Source: JANXSS01 sp043729515
Lineage (GTDB): Bacteria; Pseudomonadota; Gammaproteobacteria; Burkholderiales; Burkholderiaceae_D
Length of the DNA stretch: 12,150 bases
Assembly (NCBI GenBank): GCA_043729515.1
Contig: JAYTLK010000136.1
Location: 1-12,150, forward strand
Reading direction: 5' to 3'
Both the position numbers and the translations under genes were made by a program. This document shows, in pieces, positions 6,247-12,150 of the stretch (positions within the stretch are counted from its first letter, which is position 1; every line of letters starts with the position of its first letter). A model generated the notes under the pieces. That model saw only the letters and a program-made list of their open reading frames with translations, ran no database searches and was not told the origin of the DNA.

Positions 6247-7161
6247 TTGACAATTTCGAGCATGACAGGCTATGCAGTCGTGACCCGCGAGACCGCCGGC
6301 GGCACGCTCACGATCGAACTCAAGAGTGTCAATTCCCGTTTCCTTGATCTGCAGTTCCGCATGAACGACGATCTGCGCGCAATCGAACAATCCCTGCGCG
6401 AAGCGATCATGTCCGGTGTCACGCGTGGCAAGGTCGAATGCCGGGTCAGCTTCGGCAGGAGGGCCACCGGCACCAGCGCGCAAGCCGTCAATGGCGCGGT
6501 GCTGGAGACGGTGGCTGCATTGCAGCAGCAGCTGCGCCAGCGTTTCGCCGATGCTGCTCCCCTGTCGGTGGGTGAGTTGCTGCGCTGGCCTGGCGTGATC
6601 GAAGAAGCCGAACTTGGCGCCGAGAACCTGCAGACTGAAGTCACGGCCGCCATGCGTGATGCGCTGCGCGCCTTTCTCGACAGCCGCGCGCGCGAAGGCG
6701 GCGCCTTGCAGACGATGCTCGAATCACGCATCACCGATCTCGACAAACTGGTGCTGCAGATCACGCCGCTGGTGCCACAGATCGTCGCGCATTTCCAACA
6801 AAAAGCCACCGACCGCATGCAAACGGCGCTGGGCATCGTCTTCGACACTGCCGCCGAAGCCACTGCGACCGTCTCGCGGGACGACATCCTTGACCGCATC
6901 CGGCAGGAAGTCACGCTGTATGGCATCCGGATCGATGTTGCGGAAGAACTGACACGGCTAGGCGCACACCTGGCTGAAACCCGGCTGGTTTTGAAAAAAG
7001 GCGGCCAGGTCGGCAAGCGGCTCGACTTCATGATGCAGGAACTGAACCGCGAAGCCAATACGATCGGCTCCAAGGCGTCGGCCAAGGAATTGGCGGATGC
7101 GGCGATGGCGATGAAACTCCTGATCGAACAGATGCGTGAACAGGTGCAGAACCTGGAATGA
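6247..7161 (+). CDS. yicC: YicC/YloC-family endoribonuclease
   Basis: Members of this family are endoribonucleases; E. coli YicC has been linked to small-RNA turnover. The 304-residue protein has the family N-terminus SSMTGYA, ELKSVNSRFLD near residues 25-35, and the highly conserved C-terminal LDFMMQELNREANTIGSK (259-276), matching the YicC N-terminal domain followed by DUF1732. I chose TTG 6247 because it gives the usual four or five residues before SMTGY and has AGGGA seven bases upstream. ATG 6262 would remove this conserved beginning and has no ribosome site. A four-codon ATG-GAA-TTT-TGA frame (6239-6250) overlaps the TTG. An 87-nt gap separates the gene from gmk; it shows only a small hairpin, AATGC/GCATT (7176-7180, 7186-7190). 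The yicC-gmk order is common, and co-transcription is likely. Confidence 0.92.
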   Translation: MTISSMTGYAVVTRETAGGTLTIELKSVNSRFLDLQFRMNDDLRAIEQSLREAIMSGVTRGKVECRVSFGRRATGTSAQAVNGAVLETVAALQQQLRQRFADAAPLSVGELLRWPGVIEEAELGAENLQTEVTAAMRDALRAFLDSRAREGGALQTMLESRITDLDKLVLQITPLVPQIVAHFQQKATDRMQTALGIVFDTAAEATATVSRDDILDRIRQEVTLYGIRIDVAEELTRLGAHLAETRLVLKKGGQVGKRLDFMMQELNREANTIGSKASAKELADAAMAMKLLIEQMREQVQNLE

Positions 7162-7248
7162 CGCGACGTGCGGCAAATGCGTGGTGCATTCGGCGTAGCG
7201 GTCGTGCCGAGGCGAGCGCGTCCGGCCTGATTTCCAACGAGGTAGGCA

Positions 7249-7893
7249 ATGAGTGAGATCGAAAAAGTCGCGGGCAGTCTGTTCATGGTCGTGGCGCCCT
7301 CGGGTGCCGGCAAGTCGACGCTGGTCAATGCCTTGCTGGAACAGGAGCCAGGCATCCGGCTGTCGATCTCCACCACGACCCGCGCGCCGCGGCCGAAAGA
7401 GCAGCATGGTCGAGAATATTTTTTTACCACGCGGGAAGATTTCCTGGCGCGGCGCGGCGCGGGTGAGTTCCTGGAATCCGCCGAGGTCCACGGCAACTAC
7501 TACGGCACTTCGCGACTGAAGATCGCCGAGCAGATTGCGGTCGGCGCCGACATGTTGCTGGAAATCGACTGGCAAGGCGCGCAGCAGGTGCGCAAGCAGT
7601 TTCCGGAAGCCATTGGCGTATTCATCCTGCCGCCCTCGATCGATGCCCTCGAAGAGCGCCTGAAGAAGCGCGGGCAGGACGACGAGCATGTCATCACGCG
7701 TCGGATTCTGGCCGCCGGCGGCGAGATTGCACATGCGTCCGAGTTTGAATATGTTATTATTAATCAAGACTTTGCGAGCGCTTTGGCAGAACTTTGTGCG
7801 ATCGTCAAGGCTGCTCGTTGCCGCTTCACGCAACAGGCCGCACGCAATGTTTCCCTCTTCGCACAACTCGGCATTCATACCGCTCTTCGCTGA
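7249..7893 (+). CDS. gmk: guanylate kinase
   Basis: Guanylate kinase phosphorylates GMP to GDP with ATP, feeding GTP and, through it, (p)ppGpp synthesis. The 214-residue protein has the P-loop APSGAGKST (16-24), the GMP-binding STTTRAPRPKE (41-51) and REYFF (55-59), GEFLESAEVHGNYYGTS (72-88), LLEIDWQGA (103-111) and the lid region around RLKKRGQDD (137-145), all standard. ATG 7249 is preceded by a good GAGG site seven bases upstream. Near the 3' end, codons 166-172 (FEYVIIN) use TTT-GAA-TAT-GTT-ATT-ATT-AAT, unlike the C/G-ending codons that dominate elsewhere. They make an AT-rich island that may serve as a promoter for the genes behind. rpoZ starts 34 nt downstream. Confidence 0.96.
   Translation: MSEIEKVAGSLFMVVAPSGAGKSTLVNALLEQEPGIRLSISTTTRAPRPKEQHGREYFFTTREDFLARRGAGEFLESAEVHGNYYGTSRLKIAEQIAVGADMLLEIDWQGAQQVRKQFPEAIGVFILPPSIDALEERLKKRGQDDEHVITRRILAAGGEIAHASEFEYVIINQDFASALAELCAIVKAARCRFTQQAARNVSLFAQLGIHTALR
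7727..7755 (+). promoter_or_regulatory. possible internal promoter in gmk for rpoZ-spoT
   Basis: TTGCAC (7727-7732) is followed after 17 bases by TATGTT (7750-7755), inside an AT-rich stretch (7744-7765) of otherwise GC-rich coding sequence. Matches to the sigma-70 consensus are partial (3/6 and 4/6). The position, about 170 nt before rpoZ, and the unusual synonymous codons are the main support. Confidence 0.3.
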
Positions 7894-7927
7894 CCACGTC
7901 GGCACGCACATCATTTCTGGAGTTCAC

Positions 7928-8131
7928 ATGGCACGCATCACGATCGAAGATTGTCTGAAACATATTCCAAATCGTTTCCAGCTGTCGCTGGCAGCGACCT
8001 ATCGCGCACGCCAGTTATTGCAAGGCCATACGCCGAAGGTCGACGCCAAGGACAAGCCGACGGTCATCGCCCTGCGCGAAATCGCCGCCGGCAAGGTTGG
8101 CATCGAGATGCTGAAAAAAGTGCCGAGCTGA
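7928..8131 (+). CDS. rpoZ: RNA polymerase omega subunit
   Basis: A 67-residue protein of exactly the length usual for betaproteobacterial omega. It starts MARITIEDCLKHIPNRFQLS, carries the conserved ATYRARQL helix (23-30), and ends with the PTVIALREIAAGKVGIEMLK core and VPS. Omega binds the beta-prime subunit, aids polymerase assembly and in E. coli forms part of one ppGpp-binding site, which makes its place between gmk and spoT functionally sensible. GGAG lies five bases before ATG 7928. The same frame is open upstream into gmk, but only this start gives the family N-terminus. The gap to spoT is 68 nt. Confidence 0.97.
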   Translation: MARITIEDCLKHIPNRFQLSLAATYRARQLLQGHTPKVDAKDKPTVIALREIAAGKVGIEMLKKVPS

Positions 8132-8199
8132 ATCGACGGCGCAATGCGCTCTGCAACAGCAGGTCGCGCGGCGCCGCCAAGCATAGGGACGTTGGCGCA

Positions 8200-10479
8200 A
8201 TGAACCTGACCCCGATCGACACACCCCCGGCTGCGCCCGTACCACGCGCGGCCGGCGTACGTGTGGCACCGGCCAAGCAGGGCCGGCAAGGATCGCCAGC
8301 GGCTGATGCGGCGCCGGCATTGGCGCCCGGCGTGGCCTCGGTCAGCCAACTCAGCGCCAAACTGGCCGAATACCTGACGCCTTCCGAGCTTCGCAAGGTC
8401 AAGGAAGCGTATCGCTTCTCCGACGAGATGCATCTGGGCCAGATGCGCATGTCGGGCGAGCCTTACATTTCCCATCCGATCGCCGTTGCCGAGATTTGCG
8501 CCGACTGGAAACTCGACGCGCAAGCGATCATGGCCGCGCTGCTGCATGATGTCATGGAAGACCAGGACGTCAAGAAGGACGAGCTGATCGAACGCTTCGG
8601 CGCACCGGTCGCCGCGCTGGTGGATGGCCTGTCGAAACTGGAAAAGATCGAGTTCCAGAGCCAGATCGAAGCGCAGGCGGAAAACTTCCGAAAAATGCTG
8701 CTGGCGATGGCGCGCGACGTGCGGGTCATCCTCATCAAGCTCGCCGACCGGCTGCACAACATGCGCACCCTGGGTTCGATGGCCCCGGAAAAGAAACGCC
8801 GCATCGCCCGCGAAACGATGGAAGTCTATGTGCCGATCGCGCATCGCCTGGGCCTCAACAACATCTACCGCGAATTGCAGGACCTGTCGTTTTCGCATCT
8901 GTATCCGCTGCGTTACCGGACGCTCTCCAAGGCAGTCAAGGCAGCGCGTGGCAACCGGCGTGAGGTGGTCAGCAAGATTCTCGATTCCGTGAAATCGACT
9001 TTGGCCGCGACCGGCATCCATGCCCAGGTCCACGGCCGCGAAAAGACCCTCTACGGCATCTATCGCAAGATGCGCAGCAAGCACCTGTCGTTTTCCCAGG
9101 TGCTCGACGTCTATGGATTCCGGGTCGTGGTCGACGGTTTCGCCAACTGTTACGTGGCGCTGGGCACCCTGCATGCGCTGTACAAGCCGATGCCAGGCAA
9201 GTTCAAGGATTACATCGCGATCTCGAAACTGAACGGCTATCAGTCGCTGCACACGACGCTGATCGGCCCGTATGGCACGCCGGTGGAATTCCAGATCCGC
9301 ACGCAGGAAATGCACCGCGTGGCGGAATCGGGCGTGGCCGCGCACTGGCTGTATAAAAACGACGACGGCGGCCTGAGCGAACTGCAGCATCGTACCCATG
9401 CCTGGCTGCAGTCACTGCTGGACATCCAGAAACAGACCGGCGACTCGGCCGAGTTTCTCGAACACGTCAAGGTCGATCTGTTTCCGGATTCGGTCTACGT
9501 CTTCACGCCGAAATCGAAGATCATCGCCCTGCCGCGAGGCGCCACCGCGCTCGACTTTGCCTACTCGATCCATACCGACATCGGCGACCAGACCACCGCG
9601 GTCAAGATCAATCACGAGCCGGTTGCCTTGCGCACCGAACTGCGCAATGGCGACATCGTCGAGATCGTCACCTCGTCCCATTCCCGGCCGAGCCCGAACT
9701 GGCTCACCTTCGTGCGCACCGGCAAGGCCCGCTCGGCAATCCGGCATCACCTGCGTACCATCAACCTGGGCGAGTCGATCGCGCTTGGCCAGCACCTGCT
9801 GACCCAGGCAATGACTGCGCTGAACGTCGATCCGGAACTGCCGCCGGCGCTGGCCGAACGCCTGCTCAACGAATCAAGCGCGAAATCGCTCGACGAACTG
9901 TATGCCGACATCGGTGTCGGCAAGCGCATGGCGGCGCTGGTGGCGCGCCACATTCTCGGGCTGGTCGAAGGCGACCTGCCGCCCGGGTCCCAGGTCAGCG
10001 CCAGCGAGGCGGTGGCTGGCCATCGTCTCGAGCCGGTGGTGATCTACGGCAGCGAAGGCGTGTCGGTACATCTGTCGCCATGTTGCCAGCCGATTCCAGG
10101 CGACGGCATCATGGGGCAACTCAAGCGCGATCAGGGGCTGGTCGTTCACACCACCGATTGCGACCATGGCAAACGCCAGCGCGCCAAGGAGCCGGACCGC
10201 TGGATCGAAGTGGTCTGGGGCGCTGATCTCAACCGGCGCTTCGACTGCCGCATCTTCATCCTCGTCAAGAACGAACGCGGCGTTCTGGCGCGGGTCGCCG
10301 CCGAGATCGGCGAGTCGGACGCCAACATCATCCATGTCGGCATGGACCAGGATCAGGACCAGCTGATGACGCAGCTGCGCTTTACGGTGCAGGTCGAGGA
10401 TCGGGTGCATCTTGCGCGGCTGATGCGCAATATCCGTCGCATCGGCGGCGTCACCCGGATCCTGCGCGACCGCAACTGA
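8200..10479 (+). CDS. spoT: bifunctional (p)ppGpp synthetase/hydrolase (SpoT/Rel)
   Basis: A full-length RelA/SpoT homologue of 759 residues that makes and degrades (p)ppGpp, the starvation alarmone. The HD hydrolase domain appears intact: YISHPIAV (89-96, His92), LLHDVMED (114-121, His116-Asp117) and LADRLHN (181-187, Asp183). The synthetase domain has HGREKTLYGIYRKM (278-291), DVYGFRVVV (303-311, Asp303), FKDYIAISKLNGYQSLHT (335-352) and VEFQIRT (362-368, Glu363). TGS spans about 428-490, a conserved Cys region lies at SPCCQPIPGD (626-635), and an ACT domain fills about 682-759. The motif KFKD (334-337) has charges like the RxKD of bifunctional enzymes rather than the ExDD of RelA. About 48 Pro/Ala-rich residues precede the usual beginning. 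ATG 8200 has AGGGA ten bases upstream; the frame is open further 5' but overlaps rpoZ. Confidence 0.95.
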   Translation: MNLTPIDTPPAAPVPRAAGVRVAPAKQGRQGSPAADAAPALAPGVASVSQLSAKLAEYLTPSELRKVKEAYRFSDEMHLGQMRMSGEPYISHPIAVAEICADWKLDAQAIMAALLHDVMEDQDVKKDELIERFGAPVAALVDGLSKLEKIEFQSQIEAQAENFRKMLLAMARDVRVILIKLADRLHNMRTLGSMAPEKKRRIARETMEVYVPIAHRLGLNNIYRELQDLSFSHLYPLRYRTLSKAVKAARGNRREVVSKILDSVKSTLAATGIHAQVHGREKTLYGIYRKMRSKHLSFSQVLDVYGFRVVVDGFANCYVALGTLHALYKPMPGKFKDYIAISKLNGYQSLHTTLIGPYGTPVEFQIRTQEMHRVAESGVAAHWLYKNDDGGLSELQHRTHAWLQSLLDIQKQTGDSAEFLEHVKVDLFPDSVYVFTPKSKIIALPRGATALDFAYSIHTDIGDQTTAVKINHEPVALRTELRNGDIVEIVTSSHSRPSPNWLTFVRTGKARSAIRHHLRTINLGESIALGQHLLTQAMTALNVDPELPPALAERLLNESSAKSLDELYADIGVGKRMAALVARHILGLVEGDLPPGSQVSASEAVAGHRLEPVVIYGSEGVSVHLSPCCQPIPGDGIMGQLKRDQGLVVHTTDCDHGKRQRAKEPDRWIEVVWGADLNRRFDCRIFILVKNERGVLARVAAEIGESDANIIHVGMDQDQDQLMTQLRFTVQVEDRVHLARLMRNIRRIGGVTRILRDRN

Positions 10480-10562
10480 GTCGGGTTTCCGGCTATCCGA
10501 TTCCCCGGTTCCCCGATTTCCATTTCAGGCTGGCGTCGCGCCGAGCATCCTGGTCCGACTCT
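10480..10562. terminator. convergent spoT/DUF3422 gap, probable termination zone
   Basis: No gene lies here. On the spoT-sense strand the first 45 bases are pyrimidine- and C-rich and poor in G, with TTCCCCG repeated at 10501-10507 and 10509-10515. A hairpin follows at 10529-10546 (GCTGGCG-TCG-CGCC-AGC with one bulged G), and a long-range pair GAGTCGG (10478-10484)/CCGACTC (10555-10561) brackets the gap. There is no T-tract, so Rho-dependent termination is more plausible than an intrinsic terminator. This is inference. Confidence 0.35.
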
Positions 10563-11924
10563 TCAGTGCTTGATCTCACGGTGAAGCCGCCGCAAGCCTG
10601 CCCACACCAGCAGCACCACCAGCGGCACCACGGCGCCGGTGGCGATGTCGATATTGATCGGCAGCCCCGCCGATTTCACCGCCTTGGCGACATAGCTGCA
10701 CAAGCCGACCAGGTAGTATGAAATCGCCACCACCGACAGCCCTTCGACCGCCTGCTGCAACTGCAGTTGCTGGGCGGCGCGCTTGTTCATCGACTGCAGG
10801 ATGCGGCGGTTCTGCCGCTCCTGCACGATGCCCACGCGTGTGCGCAGCAAATCGTTGGTGTGCGCAATGCGTTCGGCCAGTGCCTCCTGGCGGCGCGCGG
10901 CGGCAGCGCAGGTGCTCATGGCAGGCGCCAGCCGGCGTTCCATGAATTCGCGCAGCGTCGGTATGCCATCGATGCGCCCTTCCCGCAATTCATCGATGCG
11001 TGCCTCGACCAGCCGGAAATAGGCCTGCGACGCGGAAAACCGGTAGCTGTTGTCGACCGATAGCTTTTCGATGCGCGCGGCAAGGCCGGTGATGCTGCGC
11101 AGGAGCGCCTGTTCGTCATCGGCTTCATGCTCGGGCACGCCGCCGGCAACCTGATCGTCGCTCTCCACCATGGTGGCCGTCAGAAGCGCCAGTTCGGCCT
11201 CGATCGCATTCATCCAGGGCGCGGCGGCCTGTGCATGCGGCAAGCCCAGCAGCGCCATCATCCGATAGGTCTCGATTTCCAGCACCCGTTGAACCAGCCG
11301 TCCGACCTGCTGCTGGCGGAGATCGAAATCACGCACCACGAAGCGGCTGAAGCCATCCGACTGGATCAGGAAGTCACTCCATACCTCCGCTCCCTGCAGG
11401 ACGATGCTGGCTGCCAGCGAGCGGCCCTCGAACACACTGCGCAGCTCGTCGCTTGCGGCATCGCTCGCCCGGGCCGCTTTATCCAGGATCACGTGAGCGG
11501 CCACGATCACCTTGCCGTCGAGCGCCTGCAGCCACTGCTGCGGTATGTGCAGCAACGGCAGTCGGCGAAACGCCTCTGCCAACGGTGCGCCGGCATCATG
11601 CTGCTGGGCAAAGGTGTAGGTCGCGAATTCGGTATGGCATTCCCACTTCAGGCGGAAGCGTCCGAAGTCATGATAAAAATATTTCGCATCCGCCGCCGGT
11701 CCGGCCACGCCGAAAAACCTGCACAGAGCGCACAAGGTGTCCTGGTGCCAGCCGACGCCCTGCTCGGCGCCCGGCGAAGCCTCGCCGGAATTCAGCCGTG
11801 CATATACCGCCAGATGCGTGACCGTCTCCGGCGCCTCCATCTGCAGGAACGGACGGGAATGTGCTTCGGCCGCCAGCGGCACGCGCAGCGGATGATTGAG
11901 TTGAGAAAAAGCGATGGGCATCAT
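10563..11924 (-). CDS. DUF3422 membrane-anchored protein of unknown function
   Basis: A 453-residue protein of the uncharacterised DUF3422 family. The recognisable family features are NHPLR (10-14), FGRFRLKWECHTEFATYTF (87-105) and two C-terminal membrane segments, about 395-413 (GLSVVAISYYLVGLCSYVA) and 428-447 (ATGAVVPLVVLLVWAGLRRL). The middle is alpha-helical and charged, with many Gln/Arg/Glu heptad-like stretches around 290-390 that suggest a coiled coil before the membrane hairpin. There is no signal peptide, so the large N-terminal part probably faces the cytoplasm. The start is the first of two consecutive ATGs (11924, 11921), with no clear ribosome site. It lies 54 nt downstream of greB on the same strand and converges on spoT. 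No function can be assigned from sequence. Confidence 0.85.
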   Translation of the reverse strand: MMPIAFSQLNHPLRVPLAAEAHSRPFLQMEAPETVTHLAVYARLNSGEASPGAEQGVGWHQDTLCALCRFFGVAGPAADAKYFYHDFGRFRLKWECHTEFATYTFAQQHDAGAPLAEAFRRLPLLHIPQQWLQALDGKVIVAAHVILDKAARASDAASDELRSVFEGRSLAASIVLQGAEVWSDFLIQSDGFSRFVVRDFDLRQQQVGRLVQRVLEIETYRMMALLGLPHAQAAAPWMNAIEAELALLTATMVESDDQVAGGVPEHEADDEQALLRSITGLAARIEKLSVDNSYRFSASQAYFRLVEARIDELREGRIDGIPTLREFMERRLAPAMSTCAAAARRQEALAERIAHTNDLLRTRVGIVQERQNRRILQSMNKRAAQQLQLQQAVEGLSVVAISYYLVGLCSYVAKAVKSAGLPINIDIATGAVVPLVVLLVWAGLRRLHREIKH

Positions 11925-11955
11925 GCAGTCATTGCGGTTACAGGAAAATTTTTAT

Positions 11956-11971
11956 CCGGCACGGATGCCGG
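11956..11971 (-). terminator. hairpin after greB, weak terminator candidate
   Basis: Read on the minus strand, CCGGCA-TCCG-TGCCGG forms a perfect six-base stem with a four-base loop seven bases after the greB stop. It is followed by ATAAAAATTTT. The T-run is not adjacent to the stem, so termination would be partial at best, and read-through into the DUF3422 gene is likely. Confidence 0.4.
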
Positions 11972-11978
11972 CAACGCG

Positions 11979-12150
11979 TCACGCCGTCGGCGCCGGATAC
12001 ACCACCGACAGGATCTCCAGCTCTTCCATGCCGGCTGGCGTGGCCAGGCTCACGATGTCCCCCTCGCGCGCTTTCGTCAGCGCCCGCGCCACCGGGGAGA
12101 TCCAGCTGATCTTGCCATGCAGCGGATCGAGTTCGTCGATGCCGAGAATC
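11979..12150 (-). CDS. greB: transcription elongation factor GreB, C-terminal part
   Basis: The last 56 codons and the stop of a GreA/GreB-type factor; the gene continues past the right edge. The visible part includes ILGIDELDPLHGKISWISPV, then ARALTKAREGD and the ending ATPAGMEELEILSVVYP, which match the C-terminal FKBP-like domain. The ISWISPVARAL and TPAGMEELEIL forms point to GreB rather than GreA. Gre factors enter the RNA polymerase secondary channel and stimulate cleavage of backtracked transcripts. The diagnostic N-terminal coiled coil is outside the window, so the B assignment rests on the C-terminus only. It precedes the DUF3422 gene on the same strand. Confidence 0.85.
   Translation of the reverse strand, partial: ILGIDELDPLHGKISWISPVARALTKAREGDIVSLATPAGMEELEILSVVYPAPTA

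Noticed and set aside
6262..6264. ATG 6262 as the yicC start
   Set aside because: It would remove residues before SMTGY that are usual in the family and has no ribosome site, whereas TTG 6247 has AGGGA at good spacing.
6270..7496. 408-codon minus frame spanning yicC, the gap and gmk
   Set aside because: It is Ser/Arg-rich with no domain signature and runs across two intact conserved genes, so it is an antisense shadow.
7999..9399. 466-codon open frame antisense to spoT
   Set aside because: It mirrors the codon structure of a well-conserved gene in GC-rich DNA, where stop codons are rare on the opposite strand. It has no recognisable domain and is rich in His/Arg/Gln, as expected from reverse reading.

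Overview
The window looks like a chromosomal housekeeping region from a GC-rich betaproteobacterium. It is most likely Burkholderiales and probably near Oxalobacteraceae (Herminiimonas, Collimonas or Herbaspirillum-like). The 67-residue RpoZ, the gmk-rpoZ-spoT order, and the chain kinase-phosphatase-rph-rdgB-hemW divergent from yicC all fit that group. The genus is inference; no 16S or other marker is present.

Layout. Positions 1-322 hold no confident gene but carry a perfect 30-bp palindrome (83-112). At 323-1321 (+) lies a signal-peptide-bearing catalase-related peroxidase. It converges on a minus-strand block read from 6171 down to 1352: a eukaryotic-like Ser/Thr kinase, a PP2C phosphatase, RNase PH (rph), the non-canonical-NTP pyrophosphatase rdgB, and the heme chaperone hemW. 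The first four genes are packed 2-15 nt apart or overlapping; hemW follows after 134 nt and may have its own promoter. A 75-bp AT-rich divergent gap separates the kinase from a plus-strand block: yicC, gmk, rpoZ and a bifunctional (p)ppGpp synthetase/hydrolase (spoT). spoT converges on a minus-strand pair at the right edge, an uncharacterised DUF3422 membrane protein and the 3' end of greB.

Function. The two divergent blocks bring together RNA processing (YicC, RNase PH), nucleotide-pool functions (Gmk, RdgB), RNA polymerase accessory factors (omega, GreB), the stringent-response enzyme and a reversible protein-phosphorylation pair. Guanylate kinase, omega and SpoT are functionally linked, because GDP/GTP is the (p)ppGpp precursor and omega is part of one ppGpp site on RNA polymerase in E. 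coli.

The core genes are ordinary and intact. The points worth a second look are the 30-bp palindrome, a Gln where catalases have the distal His, the kinase/phosphatase pair with a shared TTIQ motif in both C-terminal tails, an AT-rich island with atypical codons inside gmk that may hide a promoter, and the DUF3422 protein of unknown function. I see no CRISPR array, mobile element, tRNA or rRNA, and no clear evidence of an undescribed multi-gene system.
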